A DNA stretch of 64,000 bases, from the NCBI GenBank assembly GCA_017416915.1, contig JAFQAN010000023.1, positions 1-64,000 on the forward strand, written 5' to 3'. This DNA is from Alistipes sp. (GTDB lineage: Bacteria; Bacteroidota; Bacteroidia; Bacteroidales; Rikenellaceae). The translations under genes and the position numbers were made by a program. Positions 11,106 through 20,717 of the stretch are shown piece after piece (positions within the stretch are counted from its first letter, which is position 1; each line of letters opens with the position of its first letter). The notes under the pieces were generated by a model. That model was not told where the DNA came from, searched no databases, and worked only from the letters and a program-made list of their open reading frames with translations.

Positions 11106-11145
11106 AGTAGTCTAATTTTTAATCCGCATTAATACCTGCTCGGGC

Positions 11146-14100
11146 TTATTCGAGCTTTACCGACAGTGCCAAGCCGCGCAACTCGTGCAGCAACACGTTC
11201 ATCGCCTCAGGAACACCTGGACGCGGCAGGTTATCGCCCTTGACGATAGCCTCGTATGCCTTAGCACGTCCTACAACGTCGTCCGACTTGATGGTAAGAA
11301 TCTCCTGCAAGATGTTGGCAGCACCAAAGCCCTCCAATGCCCAAACCTCCATCTCACCGAAACGCTGACCACCGAACTGTGCCTTACCACCGAGCGGCTG
11401 CTGCGTGATGAGCGAGTAGGGACCGATAGAACGAGCGTGCATCTTGTCGTCAATCATATGGCCCAGCTTCAACATATAGATAACACCCACTGTTGCAGGC
11501 TGGTCAAAGCGCTCGCCCGTGCCACCATCATAGAGGTAGGTACGACCACTGCGAGGCACACCTGCCTGTGCGGTATATTCGTTAATCTGCTCCAATGAAG
11601 CACCATCGAAGATAGGCGTTGCGAACTTCAAGCCCAACTCGCGACCTGCCCAGCCGAGTACGGTCTCGTAAATCTGACCGAGGTTCATTCGCGAAGGCAC
11701 ACCAAGCGGGTTAAGACAGATGTCCACGATAGTACCATCCTCCAAGAAGGGCATATCCTCGTCGCGAACAACCTTTGCCACGATACCCTTGTTACCGTGA
11801 CGACCTGCCATCTTATCACCGACCTTCAACTTACGCTTCTTGGCGATATATACCTTAGCCATCTTGATAACACCCGATGTAGGTATCTCATCGCCGTTGG
11901 TGAGGTTGTACTTCTCGCGGTTTACGGCTGCTGCAACCTTCTTACACTCAATAATATAATTATTAATGGTAAGCGAGATTAGTGCATCGTCGTGCTCGTC
12001 GCCAGTCCAGCGTGTCTGACCAAGGTTCATATAACCGTTTGCCACACCCGTCTTGCTGTCGTGCGACGTAGCGGCAATCTCCTCCAACATACGTACCGAG
12101 AAGCTCTCACCAGGAGCCACCAACTCTACGTTGTAGTAGTCGTAGATGCCCGTGGTAGTCTTGCCTTCGAGCAGACGCCACAACTTCTCGACAAGCGTAT
12201 TTGTAAGGGCGCTTACCTTTGCTGCGTACTCCTCGTCAAGAAGCTCCATCTTACGCTTCTCGTCGGCGCGGTTGCGCTTACCCTCCTTCTGTGCGTGGCT
12301 ATACAGCTTAGTGTCAATGACCACACCGTGCAACGAGGGCTGTGCCTTCAACGAAGCATCCTTAACATCGCCCGCCTTGTCGCCGAAGATGGCACGTAGG
12401 AGCTTCTCCTCGGGCGAGGGATCACTCTCACCCTTAGGCGTAATCTTACCGATGAGGATGTCGCCAGGGGTAACCTTAGCACCTACGCGGATGATACCGT
12501 TGGCATCCAAATCCTTCGTAGCGTCCTCCGACACGTTAGGAATATCCGAGGTAAGCTCCTCTGAGCCTCGCTTGGTCTCGCGAACCTCCATAATATACTC
12601 ATCGACGTGTACCGAGGTGAAGATGTCCTCACGCTGGATACGCTCCGAGATAACGATAGCGTCCTCGAAGTTGTAACCCTTCCAGGGCATAAACGCCACT
12701 TTGAGGTTACGTCCCAACGCCAACTCACCCTTCTGTGTCGAGTAACCCTCGGTCAATATCTGACCCTTGGTTACGCGCTCGCCTGTGAGTACCGTAGGCT
12801 TCAACGTTACGGTAGTATTCTGGTTGGTACGGCGGTAACGAGGCAACTCATATACGGTAACCTCGGGAGCAAACGATGCTATCTGCTGATCCTCGTTGCG
12901 CTCGTAGCGTACCTCAATGCGCGTAGCGTCGGCAAAGACAACCTCGCCATCGCCATCAGCAACCACCTGAATACGGCTATCCACAATCATATCCTTCTCG
13001 ATGCCTGTGCCGACGATAGGTGCCTCACACGTTACCAAAGGTACTGCCTGACGCATCATGTTCGAACCCATCAACGCACGGTTAGCATCGTCGTGTTCGA
13101 GGAAGGGGATAAGGCTTGCTGCGATTGATGCCACCTGGTTAGGCGCCACATCGACCAAATCTACCTCCGTATCGTGAACAACGGGGAAGTCGGCACCCAG
13201 ACGAGCCTTGATACGCTCCTTATTAATAAAGTGTCCGTCGTCGCTAAGCTCCTCGTTCGACTGAGCTACAATGCGACCCTCCTCCTCCTCTGCCGAGTAG
13301 TAGCGGATATTGTCGTTGTTCAAATCGACAACACCCCCCTCTACCGAGCGGTAAGGAGTCTCGATGAAGCCCATATCCGAAATCTTGGCATATACGCACA
13401 ACGACGATATAAGACCGATGTTCGGACCCTCGGGCGACTCGATAGGACAGAGACGACCATAGTGTGTGTAGTGTACGTCTCGCACCTCGAAACCTGCACG
13501 GTCGCGCGACAGACCACCAGGACCCAACGCCGAGAGACGACGCTTGTGCGTAATCTCCGCCAAGGGGTTGATTTGGTCCATAAACTGCGACAGCTGGCTC
13601 GTGCCGAAGAACGAGTTTACTACGCTTGCCAAGGTCTTGGCATTAATCAAATCCTCGGGTGTGAACACCTCGTTGTCGCGTACGTTCATACGCTCACGTA
13701 TGGTACGTGCTATACGCTGCAAACCTACCGAGAACTGGTTTGCAAGCTGCTCACCCACGGTGCGTACACGACGATTCGACAAGTGGTCGATATCATCGAC
13801 ATCCGCCTTGGAGTTGATCAGCTGGATGAGGTATCGTATAATCTCGATGATGTCCTCACGTGTTAGCGTGCGGATGGCGGGATCTATCGACAGCTCCAGC
13901 TTCTTGTTGATACGGAAACGACCCACGTCGCCCAAGTCGTAGCGCTTGTCAGAGAAGAATAGCTTCTCAATGACGTCGCGAGCCGTAGCCTCATCGGGTG
14001 GCTCCGACGCGCGCAACTGCCTGTAAATATATACTACGGCCTCCTTCTCGGAGTTACACGGGTCTTTATGTAGTGTGTTGAAAATAATCGAAAAGTCGAT

Positions 14101-15003
14101 GCCCGAGGGGTTCTCGCTGTGCAGAAGGATGGTCTTGGCACCCGACTCAATAATCTGGTCGATATGCTCCTCCTGCAACTCTACCTCACGATCAACGATG
14201 ACGTTGTTACGCTCGATAGATACCACCTCGCCAGTATCCTCATCCACGAAGTCCTCCACCCACGTCGAAAGTACACGGGCAGCGAGCTTACGTCCGAGGC
14301 ACTTCTTTAAGTTTGCCTTCGTAACCTTTACCTCGTCGGCAAGGTCGAAGATCTCCAATATCTGTTGGTCAGTCTCGTAACCTATCGCGCGGAGCAGGGT
14401 CGTTACCGGCAACTTCTTCTTACGGTCGATGTAGGCATACATCACGTTGTTGATGTCGGTAGCAAACTCTATCCACGAACCCTTGAATGGGATGATACGA
14501 GCCGAGTAGAGCTTCGTGCCGTTGGTGTGCATACTCTGACCAAAGAACACGCCAGGTGAGCGGTGTAGCTGCGATACTACGACGCGCTCGGCGCCGTTGA
14601 AGATGAACGTACCACGCTCGGTCATATAGGGGATAAGACCGAAATATACATCCTGCACTACATCGTCAAAGTCCTCGTGTTCCTTGTCCTTGCACGATAG
14701 TTTTAGCTTTGCCTTAAGGGGTACACTATATGTCAGACCGCGCTCCAAGCACTCCTCGATAGAGTAGCGTGGCTGGTCGATATAATAGTCGATAAATTCC
14801 AGCTCGAAGTTGTTTCGCGTATCGGTGATAGGGAATACGTCTGAGAACACCTTGTAGAGACCCTCGCTTTTACGATTCTCGGCTGTGGTGTCAAGCTGGA
14901 AGAAGTCTCGGAATGATTTAAGCTGAATCTCCAACAAATCGGGATAAGGCACCCTGTTTTTGATGGTCGAAAAGCTTATTCGTTGTTGTTGTGTAGTGGA
15001 CAT
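11146..15003 (-). CDS. rpoB: RNA polymerase beta subunit
   Basis: This is the 1285-residue beta subunit. The rifampicin pocket reads [21 protein letters not shown] and continues [15 protein letters not shown]. Residues equivalent to E. coli Q513, F514, D516, H526, R529, S531 and L533 are kept, but the residue equivalent to N518 is Ile. The active-site segment [13 protein letters not shown] is intact. A 763-base spacer separates it from rplL, which is long for this operon and is filled with repeats. Production may therefore be tuned by processing, attenuation or a separate promoter there. Confidence 0.99.
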   Translation of the reverse strand: MSTTQQQRISFSTIKNRVPYPDLLEIQLKSFRDFFQLDTTAENRKSEGLYKVFSDVFPITDTRNNFELEFIDYYIDQPRYSIEECLERGLTYSVPLKAKLKLSCKDKEHEDFDDVVQDVYFGLIPYMTERGTFIFNGAERVVVSQLHRSPGVFFGQSMHTNGTKLYSARIIPFKGSWIEFATDINNVMYAYIDRKKKLPVTTLLRAIGYETDQQILEIFDLADEVKVTKANLKKCLGRKLAARVLSTWVEDFVDEDTGEVVSIERNNVIVDREVELQEEHIDQIIESGAKTILLHSENPSGIDFSIIFNTLHKDPCNSEKEAVVYIYRQLRASEPPDEATARDVIEKLFFSDKRYDLGDVGRFRINKKLELSIDPAIRTLTREDIIEIIRYLIQLINSKADVDDIDHLSNRRVRTVGEQLANQFSVGLQRIARTIRERMNVRDNEVFTPEDLINAKTLASVVNSFFGTSQLSQFMDQINPLAEITHKRRLSALGPGGLSRDRAGFEVRDVHYTHYGRLCPIESPEGPNIGLISSLCVYAKISDMGFIETPYRSVEGGVVDLNNDNIRYYSAEEEEGRIVAQSNEELSDDGHFINKERIKARLGADFPVVHDTEVDLVDVAPNQVASIAASLIPFLEHDDANRALMGSNMMRQAVPLVTCEAPIVGTGIEKDMIVDSRIQVVADGDGEVVFADATRIEVRYERNEDQQIASFAPEVTVYELPRYRRTNQNTTVTLKPTVLTGERVTKGQILTEGYSTQKGELALGRNLKVAFMPWKGYNFEDAIVISERIQREDIFTSVHVDEYIMEVRETKRGSEELTSDIPNVSEDATKDLDANGIIRVGAKVTPGDILIGKITPKGESDPSPEEKLLRAIFGDKAGDVKDASLKAQPSLHGVVIDTKLYSHAQKEGKRNRADEKRKMELLDEEYAAKVSALTNTLVEKLWRLLEGKTTTGIYDYYNVELVAPGESFSVRMLEEIAATSHDSKTGVANGYMNLGQTRWTGDEHDDALISLTINNYIIECKKVAAAVNREKYNLTNGDEIPTSGVIKMAKVYIAKKRKLKVGDKMAGRHGNKGIVAKVVRDEDMPFLEDGTIVDICLNPLGVPSRMNLGQIYETVLGWAGRELGLKFATPIFDGASLEQINEYTAQAGVPRSGRTYLYDGGTGERFDQPATVGVIYMLKLGHMIDDKMHARSIGPYSLITQQPLGGKAQFGGQRFGEMEVWALEGFGAANILQEILTIKSDDVVGRAKAYEAIVKGDNLPRPGVPEAMNVLLHELRGLALSVKLE

Positions 15004-15766
15004 AAATCCAATGTTTTAGTTGAAGCAATTTACTCGTTAGACCACGGTCGTTACAGCGGCAACAGCACCGTCATAACTCACTTAGGTAGGTTTGGAGTCC
15101 GCATCGCGGCCTGCGCTTGTTGAGACGCTAATTCTCGGTTGTGTTCTCAGCAAGGCTAACTCTCAGTTGCACTTTTGCGCTCTTGGTTTGCGGTTTGCAC
15201 CCTCGGCGTCCCGTTCCGCACTCTCGGCGTCCCGTTCCGCACTCTCTGCAACGCCAAATCTCGCGCTTACAAGCAACCTCGATTCTCAGTTTGCAACTCT
15301 CGGCTTCCTGTCTCCGTTCTGCCCTCGGCTTCCCTTTCCGTTCCACCCTCGGCTTCCCTTTCCGTTCCACCTTCGGCTTCCCTTTCCGTTCCACCCTCGG
15401 CTTCCCTTTCCGTTCTGCCCTCGGCTTCCCTTTCCGTTCCACCTTCGGCTTCCCTTTCCGTTCTGTCCTCGGCTTCCCGACTCTTGGTTTGCCTCGTTGC
15501 TATGCTGAGCGATGTCTGACCCTCTACGTAAGAAACCTTGCCCCTCCCCCATATGCGGGGTCGCGGGCGGGTCTTGCGCGGGCGTTTAACTATCCCGCTA
15601 ATGCCCTCAGTGTCATATACATACACTCTGAGAGCATTCAAACTTCCAACATTCGGGCACAGCTCAACCAGGCACTCCCGAATATTAGACCACAAAAGGC
15701 ATAGAGCTTACCATACGTGTAAGCTCTACACCTCAGCTGTGAGAGACTTGCGTAAGTCCTTACGGA
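15004..15766 (-). other. Long rplL-rpoB intergenic spacer
   Basis: This 763-base gap inside an essential operon holds the 24-base tandem array and two stem-loops. One is an imperfect hairpin at about 15599-15637 (AATGCCCTCAG with its complement). The other is a 10-bp hairpin at 15702-15728 (TAGAGCTTAC / GTAAGCTCTA). A further palindrome CGTAAGTCCTTACG lies close to the rplL stop. I see no convincing gene: frames are open on both strands only through the repeat. The hairpins near rplL may act as attenuator or RNase sites, as the rplL-rpoB gap does in E. coli; that is inference. Confidence 0.6.
15299..15482. repeat. 24-base tandem repeat in the rplL-rpoB spacer
   Basis: Six complete contiguous 24-base units (15324-15467) begin CTCGGCTTCCC (or TTCGG) and alternate between endings TTCCACC and TTCTGCC. 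They are flanked by one degenerate unit on the left and a partial unit on the right. Shorter CTCGGCGTCCCGTTCCGCA copies lie at about 15200-15245. Units abut directly with no spacers. Because the period is a multiple of three, all six reading frames stay open across it; the minus-strand frame would encode GKPRVERK repeats. Confidence 0.9.
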
Positions 15767-16144
15767 TTACTTAAGCTCAACCTCTGCACCTGCCTCCTCG
15801 AGCTGACCCTTGATAGACTCAGCCTCCTCCTTAGAGATGCCCTCCTTAACGGCCTTAGGTGCACCGTCAACCAATGCCTTAGCATCGCCCAACGACAAAC
15901 CAGCTACCTCCTTAACAACCTTGATTACCTGGAGCTTAGCCTGACCAGCGCTCTTCAAGATTACGTCAAAAGTAGACTTCTCAGCAGCAGCAGCCTCACC
16001 AGCGCCAGCTGCGGGAGCTGCAACTGCAACAGCTGCAGCAGCAGGCTCAATACCATACTCCTCCTTGAGGATAGTAGCCAATTCGTTTACCTCCTTAACA
16101 GTCAAGTTAACCAACTCTTCTGCCAATACCTTTACATCTGCCAT
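15767..16144 (-). CDS. rplL: 50S ribosomal protein L7/L12
   Basis: This 125-residue acidic stalk protein has an N-terminal dimerisation helix, an alanine-rich hinge ([16 protein letters not shown] at about residues 34-49) and the C-terminal factor-binding domain with [13 protein letters not shown] and [19 protein letters not shown]. It recruits elongation factors to the ribosome. It lies 41 bases downstream of rplJ, as usual. Start and length match the family. Confidence 0.98.
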   Translation of the reverse strand: MADVKVLAEELVNLTVKEVNELATILKEEYGIEPAAAAVAVAAPAAGAGEAAAAEKSTFDVILKSAGQAKLQVIKVVKEVAGLSLGDAKALVDGAPKAVKEGISKEEAESIKGQLEEAGAEVELK

Positions 16145-16185
16145 AGTTGTGTAATTTTATTAAATTTTGTTTTTGTTTCGTTTGA

Positions 16186-16710
16186 TTAATTGTTTCTCTC
16201 TTCGAGACTCTTAACAAGTCCCGCGATCTTCTGACCTGCATTTGATTGCAGAGCAGAGATGACATTCTTAGCAGGCGACTGCAAGAGCAATACGATATCG
16301 CCAATAAGCTCCTCGCGGCTCTTGATGTTGCAAAGAGTGTCAAGCTGATTGTCTCCGACATAGGTGCAACCCTCAACATACGCAGCCTTCAAAACGGGCT
16401 TCTCGCAGCTCTTGCGGAACTCCTTGATAAGCTGTGCGGGAGCTTTACCTACCTCAGTGAACATAATTGAGGTCGAACCCTTCAATACAGCAACCAAATC
16501 CTCGCTTGCCTTATCTACATTCTCCAATGCCTTGCCAAGCAACGTGTTCTTAACAACCACGAGCTTGATCTTCTGCTCGAAGCACTTGCGGCGCAACGCA
16601 GCAGTCTGCTCAGCATTCAAAGACTCGATATCAGCCAAGTAGAAGTGAGGGTACTGATTGAGCTGCTCGGTAAGACCGTTGATAACGGCCAACTTTTCTT
16701 GCTTTGTCAT
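16186..16710 (-). CDS. rplJ: 50S ribosomal protein L10
   Basis: L10 (174 residues) anchors L7/L12 dimers to the large subunit. It shows the expected N-terminal globular domain (EKLAVINGLTEQLNQYPHFY, VVVKNTLLGKALE) and a C-terminal helix ending LVKSLEERNN that binds L12. It lies between rplA and rplL in the conserved order, 21 bases from rplA. Confidence 0.98.
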   Translation of the reverse strand: MTKQEKLAVINGLTEQLNQYPHFYLADIESLNAEQTAALRRKCFEQKIKLVVVKNTLLGKALENVDKASEDLVAVLKGSTSIMFTEVGKAPAQLIKEFRKSCEKPVLKAAYVEGCTYVGDNQLDTLCNIKSREELIGDIVLLLQSPAKNVISALQSNAGQKIAGLVKSLEERNN

Positions 16711-16731
16711 AATCGTTTATCCTCCTTCTGA

Positions 16732-17427
16732 TTATTTGGTTTCTACTGACTTGGTATCAACCTCAACACCGGGGCTCATAGTTGTCGAGAGATAGATGCT
16801 CTTGACATAAGTACCCTTAGCTGCCGATGGCTTAAGCTTGATGATGGTGCTCATCACCTCCTTAGCGTTATCGACAATCTGCTCGGGGGTAAACGATACC
16901 TTACCGATTGAAGTGTGGATAATACCATACTTATCGACCTTGAAGTCAATCTTACCTGCCTTAACCTCCTGAACGGCCTTAGCTACGTCCATCGTAACAG
17001 TGCCAGTCTTAGGGTTAGGCATCAAGCCACGGGGACCCAAAATACGACCCAGCGCACCTACCTTACCCATTACGTTGGGAGTGGTAATGATGACATCTAC
17101 GTCGGTCCAACCGCCCTTGATCTTCTCTACGTACTCGTCGAGACCTACATAATCAGCGCCAGCGGCAGTTGCCTCAGCCTCCTTCTCAGGAGTACAAAGC
17201 ACCAACACACGTACAGTCTTACCTGTACCGTGGGGAAGTGTTACAACGCCACGAACCATCTGATTGGCCTTACGAGGATCTACGCCCAGACGCACGTCAA
17301 TATCTACCGAAGCATCGAATTTCGTAAAGGTAATTTCCTTTAGAAGAGCGGCAGCCTCAGAAAGCTTGTACGCCTTGTCTTCGACCTTTGCGTAGGCAAT
17401 CTTTTGATTTTTTGTCAACTTACTCAT
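16732..17427 (-). CDS. rplA: 50S ribosomal protein L1
   Basis: L1 (231 residues) builds the mobile stalk near the E site and commonly represses its own operon in bacteria. Typical blocks are [20 protein letters not shown], the [11 protein letters not shown] strand and [16 protein letters not shown]. It starts 14 bases after rplK, in the universal rplK-rplA pair. Confidence 0.98.
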   Translation of the reverse strand: MSKLTKNQKIAYAKVEDKAYKLSEAAALLKEITFTKFDASVDIDVRLGVDPRKANQMVRGVVTLPHGTGKTVRVLVLCTPEKEAEATAAGADYVGLDEYVEKIKGGWTDVDVIITTPNVMGKVGALGRILGPRGLMPNPKTGTVTMDVAKAVQEVKAGKIDFKVDKYGIIHTSIGKVSFTPEQIVDNAKEVMSTIIKLKPSAAKGTYVKSIYLSTTMSPGVEVDTKSVETK

Positions 17428-17441
17428 TCTTGTAATTTTCG

Positions 17442-17882
17442 TTACATGTTAGGAAATTCACCAACTACGTTGATACCCATACTGCGTGCAGTACCAGCAA
17501 CCATACGCATAGCAGCCTCAACTGTGAAGCAGTTCATATCGGGCATCTTGCCCTCAGCAATCTCCTTGACCTGATCCCATGTTACCTGGCCGACCTTCTG
17601 ACGGTTAGGCTGTGCTGAACCTGCCTGGATCTTAGCTGCTTCCTTGAGCTGAATGGCTACGGGTGGCTGTTTAACTACGAAGTCAAACGACTTATCCGTG
17701 TAAACTGTGATGATGACTGGAAGTACCTTACCTGCCTTGTCCTGGGTGCGAGCATTAAACTGCTTGCAGAAGTCCATAATATTGACTCCCTTAGAACCCA
17801 AAGCCGGACCTACTGGAGGTGAGGGATTGGCAGCACCACCCTTGATCTGCAATTTAATAAATGCAGCAACCTCTTTTGCCAT
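17442..17882 (-). CDS. rplK: 50S ribosomal protein L11
   Basis: L11 (146 residues) binds the GTPase-associated centre of 23S rRNA. The N-terminal proline-rich [20 protein letters not shown] and the C-terminal [17 protein letters not shown] are diagnostic. The spacing to nusG is 16 bases, so it is part of the secE-nusG-rplKAJL run. Confidence 0.98.
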   Translation of the reverse strand: MAKEVAAFIKLQIKGGAANPSPPVGPALGSKGVNIMDFCKQFNARTQDKAGKVLPVIITVYTDKSFDFVVKQPPVAIQLKEAAKIQAGSAQPNRQKVGQVTWDQVKEIAEGKMPDMNCFTVEAAMRMVAGTARSMGINVVGEFPNM

Positions 17883-17898
17883 AATTTTCCTTGGTTAA

Positions 17899-18459
17899 TT
17901 ATTCTTTTTCAACTTGTGTAAAGCTCAACTCCATAGGAGTCTTGCGGCCAAAAATCTTCACACTCACGCTGAGTTTACGATGCTCGTTATCGACACTCTC
18001 AATGGTACCTTGGAAGCTTGAGAATGGACCATCTGTAACCTTGACGGTCTCGCCGACAAAGAACGGAACCTCGTTCTCCTCGTCCGCCTGACTCAGTTCA
18101 TCGACACGACCCAGAATACGGCTCACCTCGTGTGGACGTAGAGGTGTCGGATTCATCTTACGGCTGTCCTCCTTGGTATCACCCAAGAAACCGAGTACAT
18201 TTGGTATGTTGCGAATGATAATTGGTATTTGACCTACGAAGGCAGCCTCAATCAGGACATAACCTGGATATGAGACCTTCTCCTTAGATACTTTTTTTCC
18301 GTTACGAATTGTATAGACCTTCTCGGTCGGAATAAGTACTTGCGAGATGTAATCCTCCAAGTGGCTATGACGAACCTCGGCCTCGATATACTCCTTGACC
18401 TTCTTCTCCTTGCCACCTATGGCGCGAACTACATACCACTGCTTAGTAATCTCTCCCAT
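17899..18459 (-). CDS. nusG: Transcription antitermination factor NusG
   Basis: NusG (186 residues) binds RNA polymerase to modulate pausing and couple transcription to translation or Rho. The NGN domain begins KQWYVVRAIGGKEKKVKEYI and the C-terminal KOW domain reads FVGETVKVTDGPFSSFQGTI. I chose the ATG at 18459: the open frame extends 13 codons further upstream, but that would overlap secE and those residues do not fit the family. Confidence 0.97.
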   Translation of the reverse strand: MGEITKQWYVVRAIGGKEKKVKEYIEAEVRHSHLEDYISQVLIPTEKVYTIRNGKKVSKEKVSYPGYVLIEAAFVGQIPIIIRNIPNVLGFLGDTKEDSRKMNPTPLRPHEVSRILGRVDELSQADEENEVPFFVGETVKVTDGPFSSFQGTIESVDNEHRKLSVSVKIFGRKTPMELSFTQVEKE

Positions 18460-18475
18460 TGCTGTTAAAGCCTTA

Positions 18476-18661
18476 TTATCCCAACAAGTGGTAAACACCG
18501 TTCATGACACCCTCGAAAACAAGGTCCATAGCCAAAACAATCAGAGCAAAGATAACCGAGGCAACCATAACAACCTTTGTCGAGCCTGCAAGCTGCTCAA
18601 ACGAAGGCCAAGTTACCTTGTTTACCAACTCGTTGTATGCGTTCTTAAAGTACTTAATCAT
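18476..18661 (-). CDS. secE: Preprotein translocase subunit SecE
   Basis: This 61-residue protein has one membrane span (STKVVMVASVIFALIVLAMD, about residues 27-46) after the amphipathic stretch NELVNKVTWPSFEQL, the standard short form of SecE. It clamps SecY in the inner-membrane translocon. It lies between tRNA-Trp and nusG, its usual place. Confidence 0.96.
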   Translation of the reverse strand: MIKYFKNAYNELVNKVTWPSFEQLAGSTKVVMVASVIFALIVLAMDLVFEGVMNGVYHLLG

Positions 18662-18680
18662 AACTAATGCTTTTAATTAG

Positions 18681-18751
18681 CAGGAGCAGAGAGATTCGAA
18701 CTCCCATCAACGGTTTTGGAGACCGCTATTCTACCCTTGAACTATGCTCCT
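18681..18751 (-). tRNA. tRNA-Trp (CCA)
   Basis: The minus strand folds into a cloverleaf with acceptor AGGAGCA / TGCTCCT, discriminator G, anticodon loop CTCCAAA (anticodon CCA) and T-loop GTTCGAATC. The CCA end is not encoded. It lies between tuf and secE, the conserved location for this tRNA. Confidence 0.96.
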
Positions 18752-18803
18752 AAATGAGAGGCAAGGCTCGCTTGCCTCTCGGGGTTATTTTTGGTTAGTG
18801 AAA

Positions 18804-19991
18804 TTACTCAATAACCTTCAATACCTGACCTGCACCTACCGTACGACCACCCTCACGGATTGCGAAACGGAGACCCTCGTTCAATGCAACGGGGTAGATC
18901 AAGGTAACGGTGATAGTAACGTGGTCACCAGGCATCACCATATCTACGCCCTCGGGAAGCGATACCTCACCGGTAACGTCCATGGTACGGAGATAGAACT
19001 GGGGACGATACTTGTTGTGGAAAGGAGTATGACGACCACCCTCTTCCTTCTTCAAGATATACACCTCAGCGGTGAACTTAGTGTGAGGAGTGATTGAGCC
19101 AGGCTTAGCAACAACCATACCACGCTTAACCTCCTTCTTGTCGATACCACGCATCAAGAGACCTACGTTATCACCAGCCTCACCCTCATCGAGGAGCTTG
19201 CGGAACATCTCAACGCCAGTACATGTAGAAGTACGGATCTTCTCATCCAAACCGATAATCTCAACGGGATCACCTACGTGGATGATACCAGTCTCGATAC
19301 GACCAGTTACAACGGTACCACGACCAGTGATTGAGAATACGTCCTCAACAGGCATCAAGAAAGGCTTCTCGTTGTCACGAGGAGGAATCTGGATGTACTC
19401 GTCAACAGTTGACATAAGCTCCATAATCTTCTCCTCCCACTTGGCCTCGCCATTCAAGCCACCAAGTGCTGAACCACGGATAACGGGAGCGTTGTCGCCG
19501 TCGAAGTCGTACTTAGAAAGAAGGTCGCGAACCTCCATCTCAACGAGGTCAAGCATCTCGGGATCATCAACCATATCGCACTTGTTAAGGAAAACAACGA
19601 TACGGGGAACGTTCACCTGCTTAGCCAAAAGTACGTGCTCGTTGGTCTGGGGCATAGGACCATCAGTAGCAGCAACTACCAAGATAGCACCATCCATCTG
19701 AGCAGCACCAGTTACCATGTTCTTCACGTAGTCGGCGTGACCAGGGCAGTCAACGTGCGCATAGTGGCGGTTAGCTGTCTGATACTCAACGTGAGCAGTG
19801 TTGATGGTAATACCACGCTCCTTCTCCTCGGGTGCGTTGTCGATAGAGTCGAATGAACGAAGCTCTGAAAGACCTGCCTTAGCAAGAACGGTGGTGATAG
19901 CAGCAGTAAGAGTAGTCTTACCGTGGTCAACGTGTCCGATAGTACCGATGTTCACGTGCGGTTTCGAACGATCAAATTTTTCTTTTGCCAT
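18804..19991 (-). CDS. tuf: Elongation factor Tu
   Basis: EF-Tu (395 residues) brings aminoacyl-tRNA to the ribosome. GTPase motifs are GHVDHGKTT (G1), [12 protein letters not shown] (G3) and NKCD (G4). I chose the ATG at 19991 ([12 protein letters not shown]), the family start; the frame stays open 14 codons upstream but that part is AT-rich leader. It lies between three tRNA genes and tRNA-Trp. Confidence 0.99.
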   Translation of the reverse strand: MAKEKFDRSKPHVNIGTIGHVDHGKTTLTAAITTVLAKAGLSELRSFDSIDNAPEEKERGITINTAHVEYQTANRHYAHVDCPGHADYVKNMVTGAAQMDGAILVVAATDGPMPQTNEHVLLAKQVNVPRIVVFLNKCDMVDDPEMLDLVEMEVRDLLSKYDFDGDNAPVIRGSALGGLNGEAKWEEKIMELMSTVDEYIQIPPRDNEKPFLMPVEDVFSITGRGTVVTGRIETGIIHVGDPVEIIGLDEKIRTSTCTGVEMFRKLLDEGEAGDNVGLLMRGIDKKEVKRGMVVAKPGSITPHTKFTAEVYILKKEEGGRHTPFHNKYRPQFYLRTMDVTGEVSLPEGVDMVMPGDHVTITVTLIYPVALNEGLRFAIREGGRTVGAGQVLKVIE

Positions 19992-20052
19992 AGTAATATA
20001 AGTATTTAAGTTTTTAAAGTTACTTTCTACCAATTAAACAATTCATAGATAG

Positions 20053-20094
20053 AGGCACAACACCATCCCCGTCATCGTCGATGACCGAGGTGTG
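20053..20094 (-). other. Stem-loop between tRNA-Gly and tuf
   Basis: Nested complementary segments GCACA-ACACC / GGTGTGC and GTCAT / ATGAC form a stable hairpin in the transcript leader of tuf. It could separate tRNA processing from the tuf mRNA or act as an attenuator; no T-run follows directly. The role is inference. Confidence 0.35.
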
Positions 20095-20110
20095 CTGCAC
20101 TCTATCGTAG

Positions 20111-20183
20111 AGCGGAAGACGAGGCTCAAACTCGCGACCCATAGCTTGGAAGGCTATTGCTCTATCAACTGAGCTACTTCCGC
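20111..20183 (-). tRNA. tRNA-Gly (TCC)
   Basis: The cloverleaf has acceptor GCGGAAG / CTTCCGC, discriminator T, D-arm AGCTCAGTTGATAGAGC, anticodon loop CTTCCAA (anticodon TCC) and a T-arm with the loop GTTTGAGCC. It is the third tRNA of the cluster in front of tuf. Confidence 0.95.
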
Positions 20184-20253
20184 AAAAATAAACCGCTTAG
20201 AGCTTGCTCTCACCTTAAAGTGAGATTTTGCAACTCCAACCGGCCTCATCAAG

Positions 20254-20336
20254 TGGGAAGAGATGGATTCGAACCACCGAAGGTAAAAACCAGCAGATTT
20301 ACAGTCTGCCCCATTTGGCCACTCTGGTATCTTCCC
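20254..20336 (-). tRNA. tRNA-Tyr (GTA)
   Basis: This class II tRNA has a long variable arm. Acceptor is GGGAAGA / TCTTCCC with discriminator A, anticodon loop CTGTAAA (anticodon GTA), and T-loop GTTCGAATC. Length is 83 bases. Confidence 0.95.
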
Positions 20337-20374
20337 AATATTTTCGCCCTGTTCGTCGAACTTCCGCGGCATCG

Positions 20375-20448
20375 AGCCGATGGAGGGATTCGAACCCCCG
20401 ACCAGCTGATTACAAATCAGCTGCTCTGGCCAACTGAGCTACATCGGC
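20375..20448 (-). tRNA. tRNA-Thr (TGT)
   Basis: The cloverleaf has acceptor GCCGATG / CATCGGC, discriminator T, D-arm AGCTCAGTTGGCCAGAGC, anticodon loop TTTGTAA (anticodon TGT) and T-arm GGGGGTTCGAATCCCTC. It is the first gene of the tRNA-tuf-secE-nusG run. Confidence 0.95.
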
Positions 20449-20465
20449 ATTAACCGTATCGGAGT

Positions 20466-20497
20466 GCAAAGATACGAACATTTTTTTTATCTGCAAA
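20466..20497 (-). promoter_or_regulatory. Promoter of the tRNA-tuf-secE cluster
   Basis: On the minus strand TTTG (20494-20497), exactly 19 bases, then TATCTTTGC (20466-20474) is a perfect match to the Bacteroidota promoter consensus. The tRNA-Thr gene begins 17 bases downstream. A second -7-like box, TAACTTTGC (20581-20589), lies further upstream. Confidence 0.85.
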
Positions 20498-20717
20498 TTT
20501 TTCCATAAAAAAGTTGCATAAAAAAAACTCGCATCCACTCTTTCAAAGAACTTACGTCAGATTTTGACGGAAAATCGAGGGCAAAGTTAAAACTTTTTTC
20601 TTAAATAGAAAACAGTATAGTGTTTTTTTTTGAGCGACAGCCACTTTTTTTGGCAAAATAGCAATTTTGAGGGTTATACCTATATATATAATATAAGGGC
20701 GTGAGCAGATTTTGCCT

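Noticed and set aside
15299-15482. CRISPR array
   Set aside because: Units are contiguous with no unique spacers, and no cas genes are in the window. The 8-base arrays are rejected for the same reason.
15092-15704. Several overlapping open frames of 88-187 codons on both strands in the rplL-rpoB spacer
   Set aside because: All frames are open because the 24-base period is a multiple of three and the unit lacks stop codons. None has a supported start or non-repetitive conserved part.
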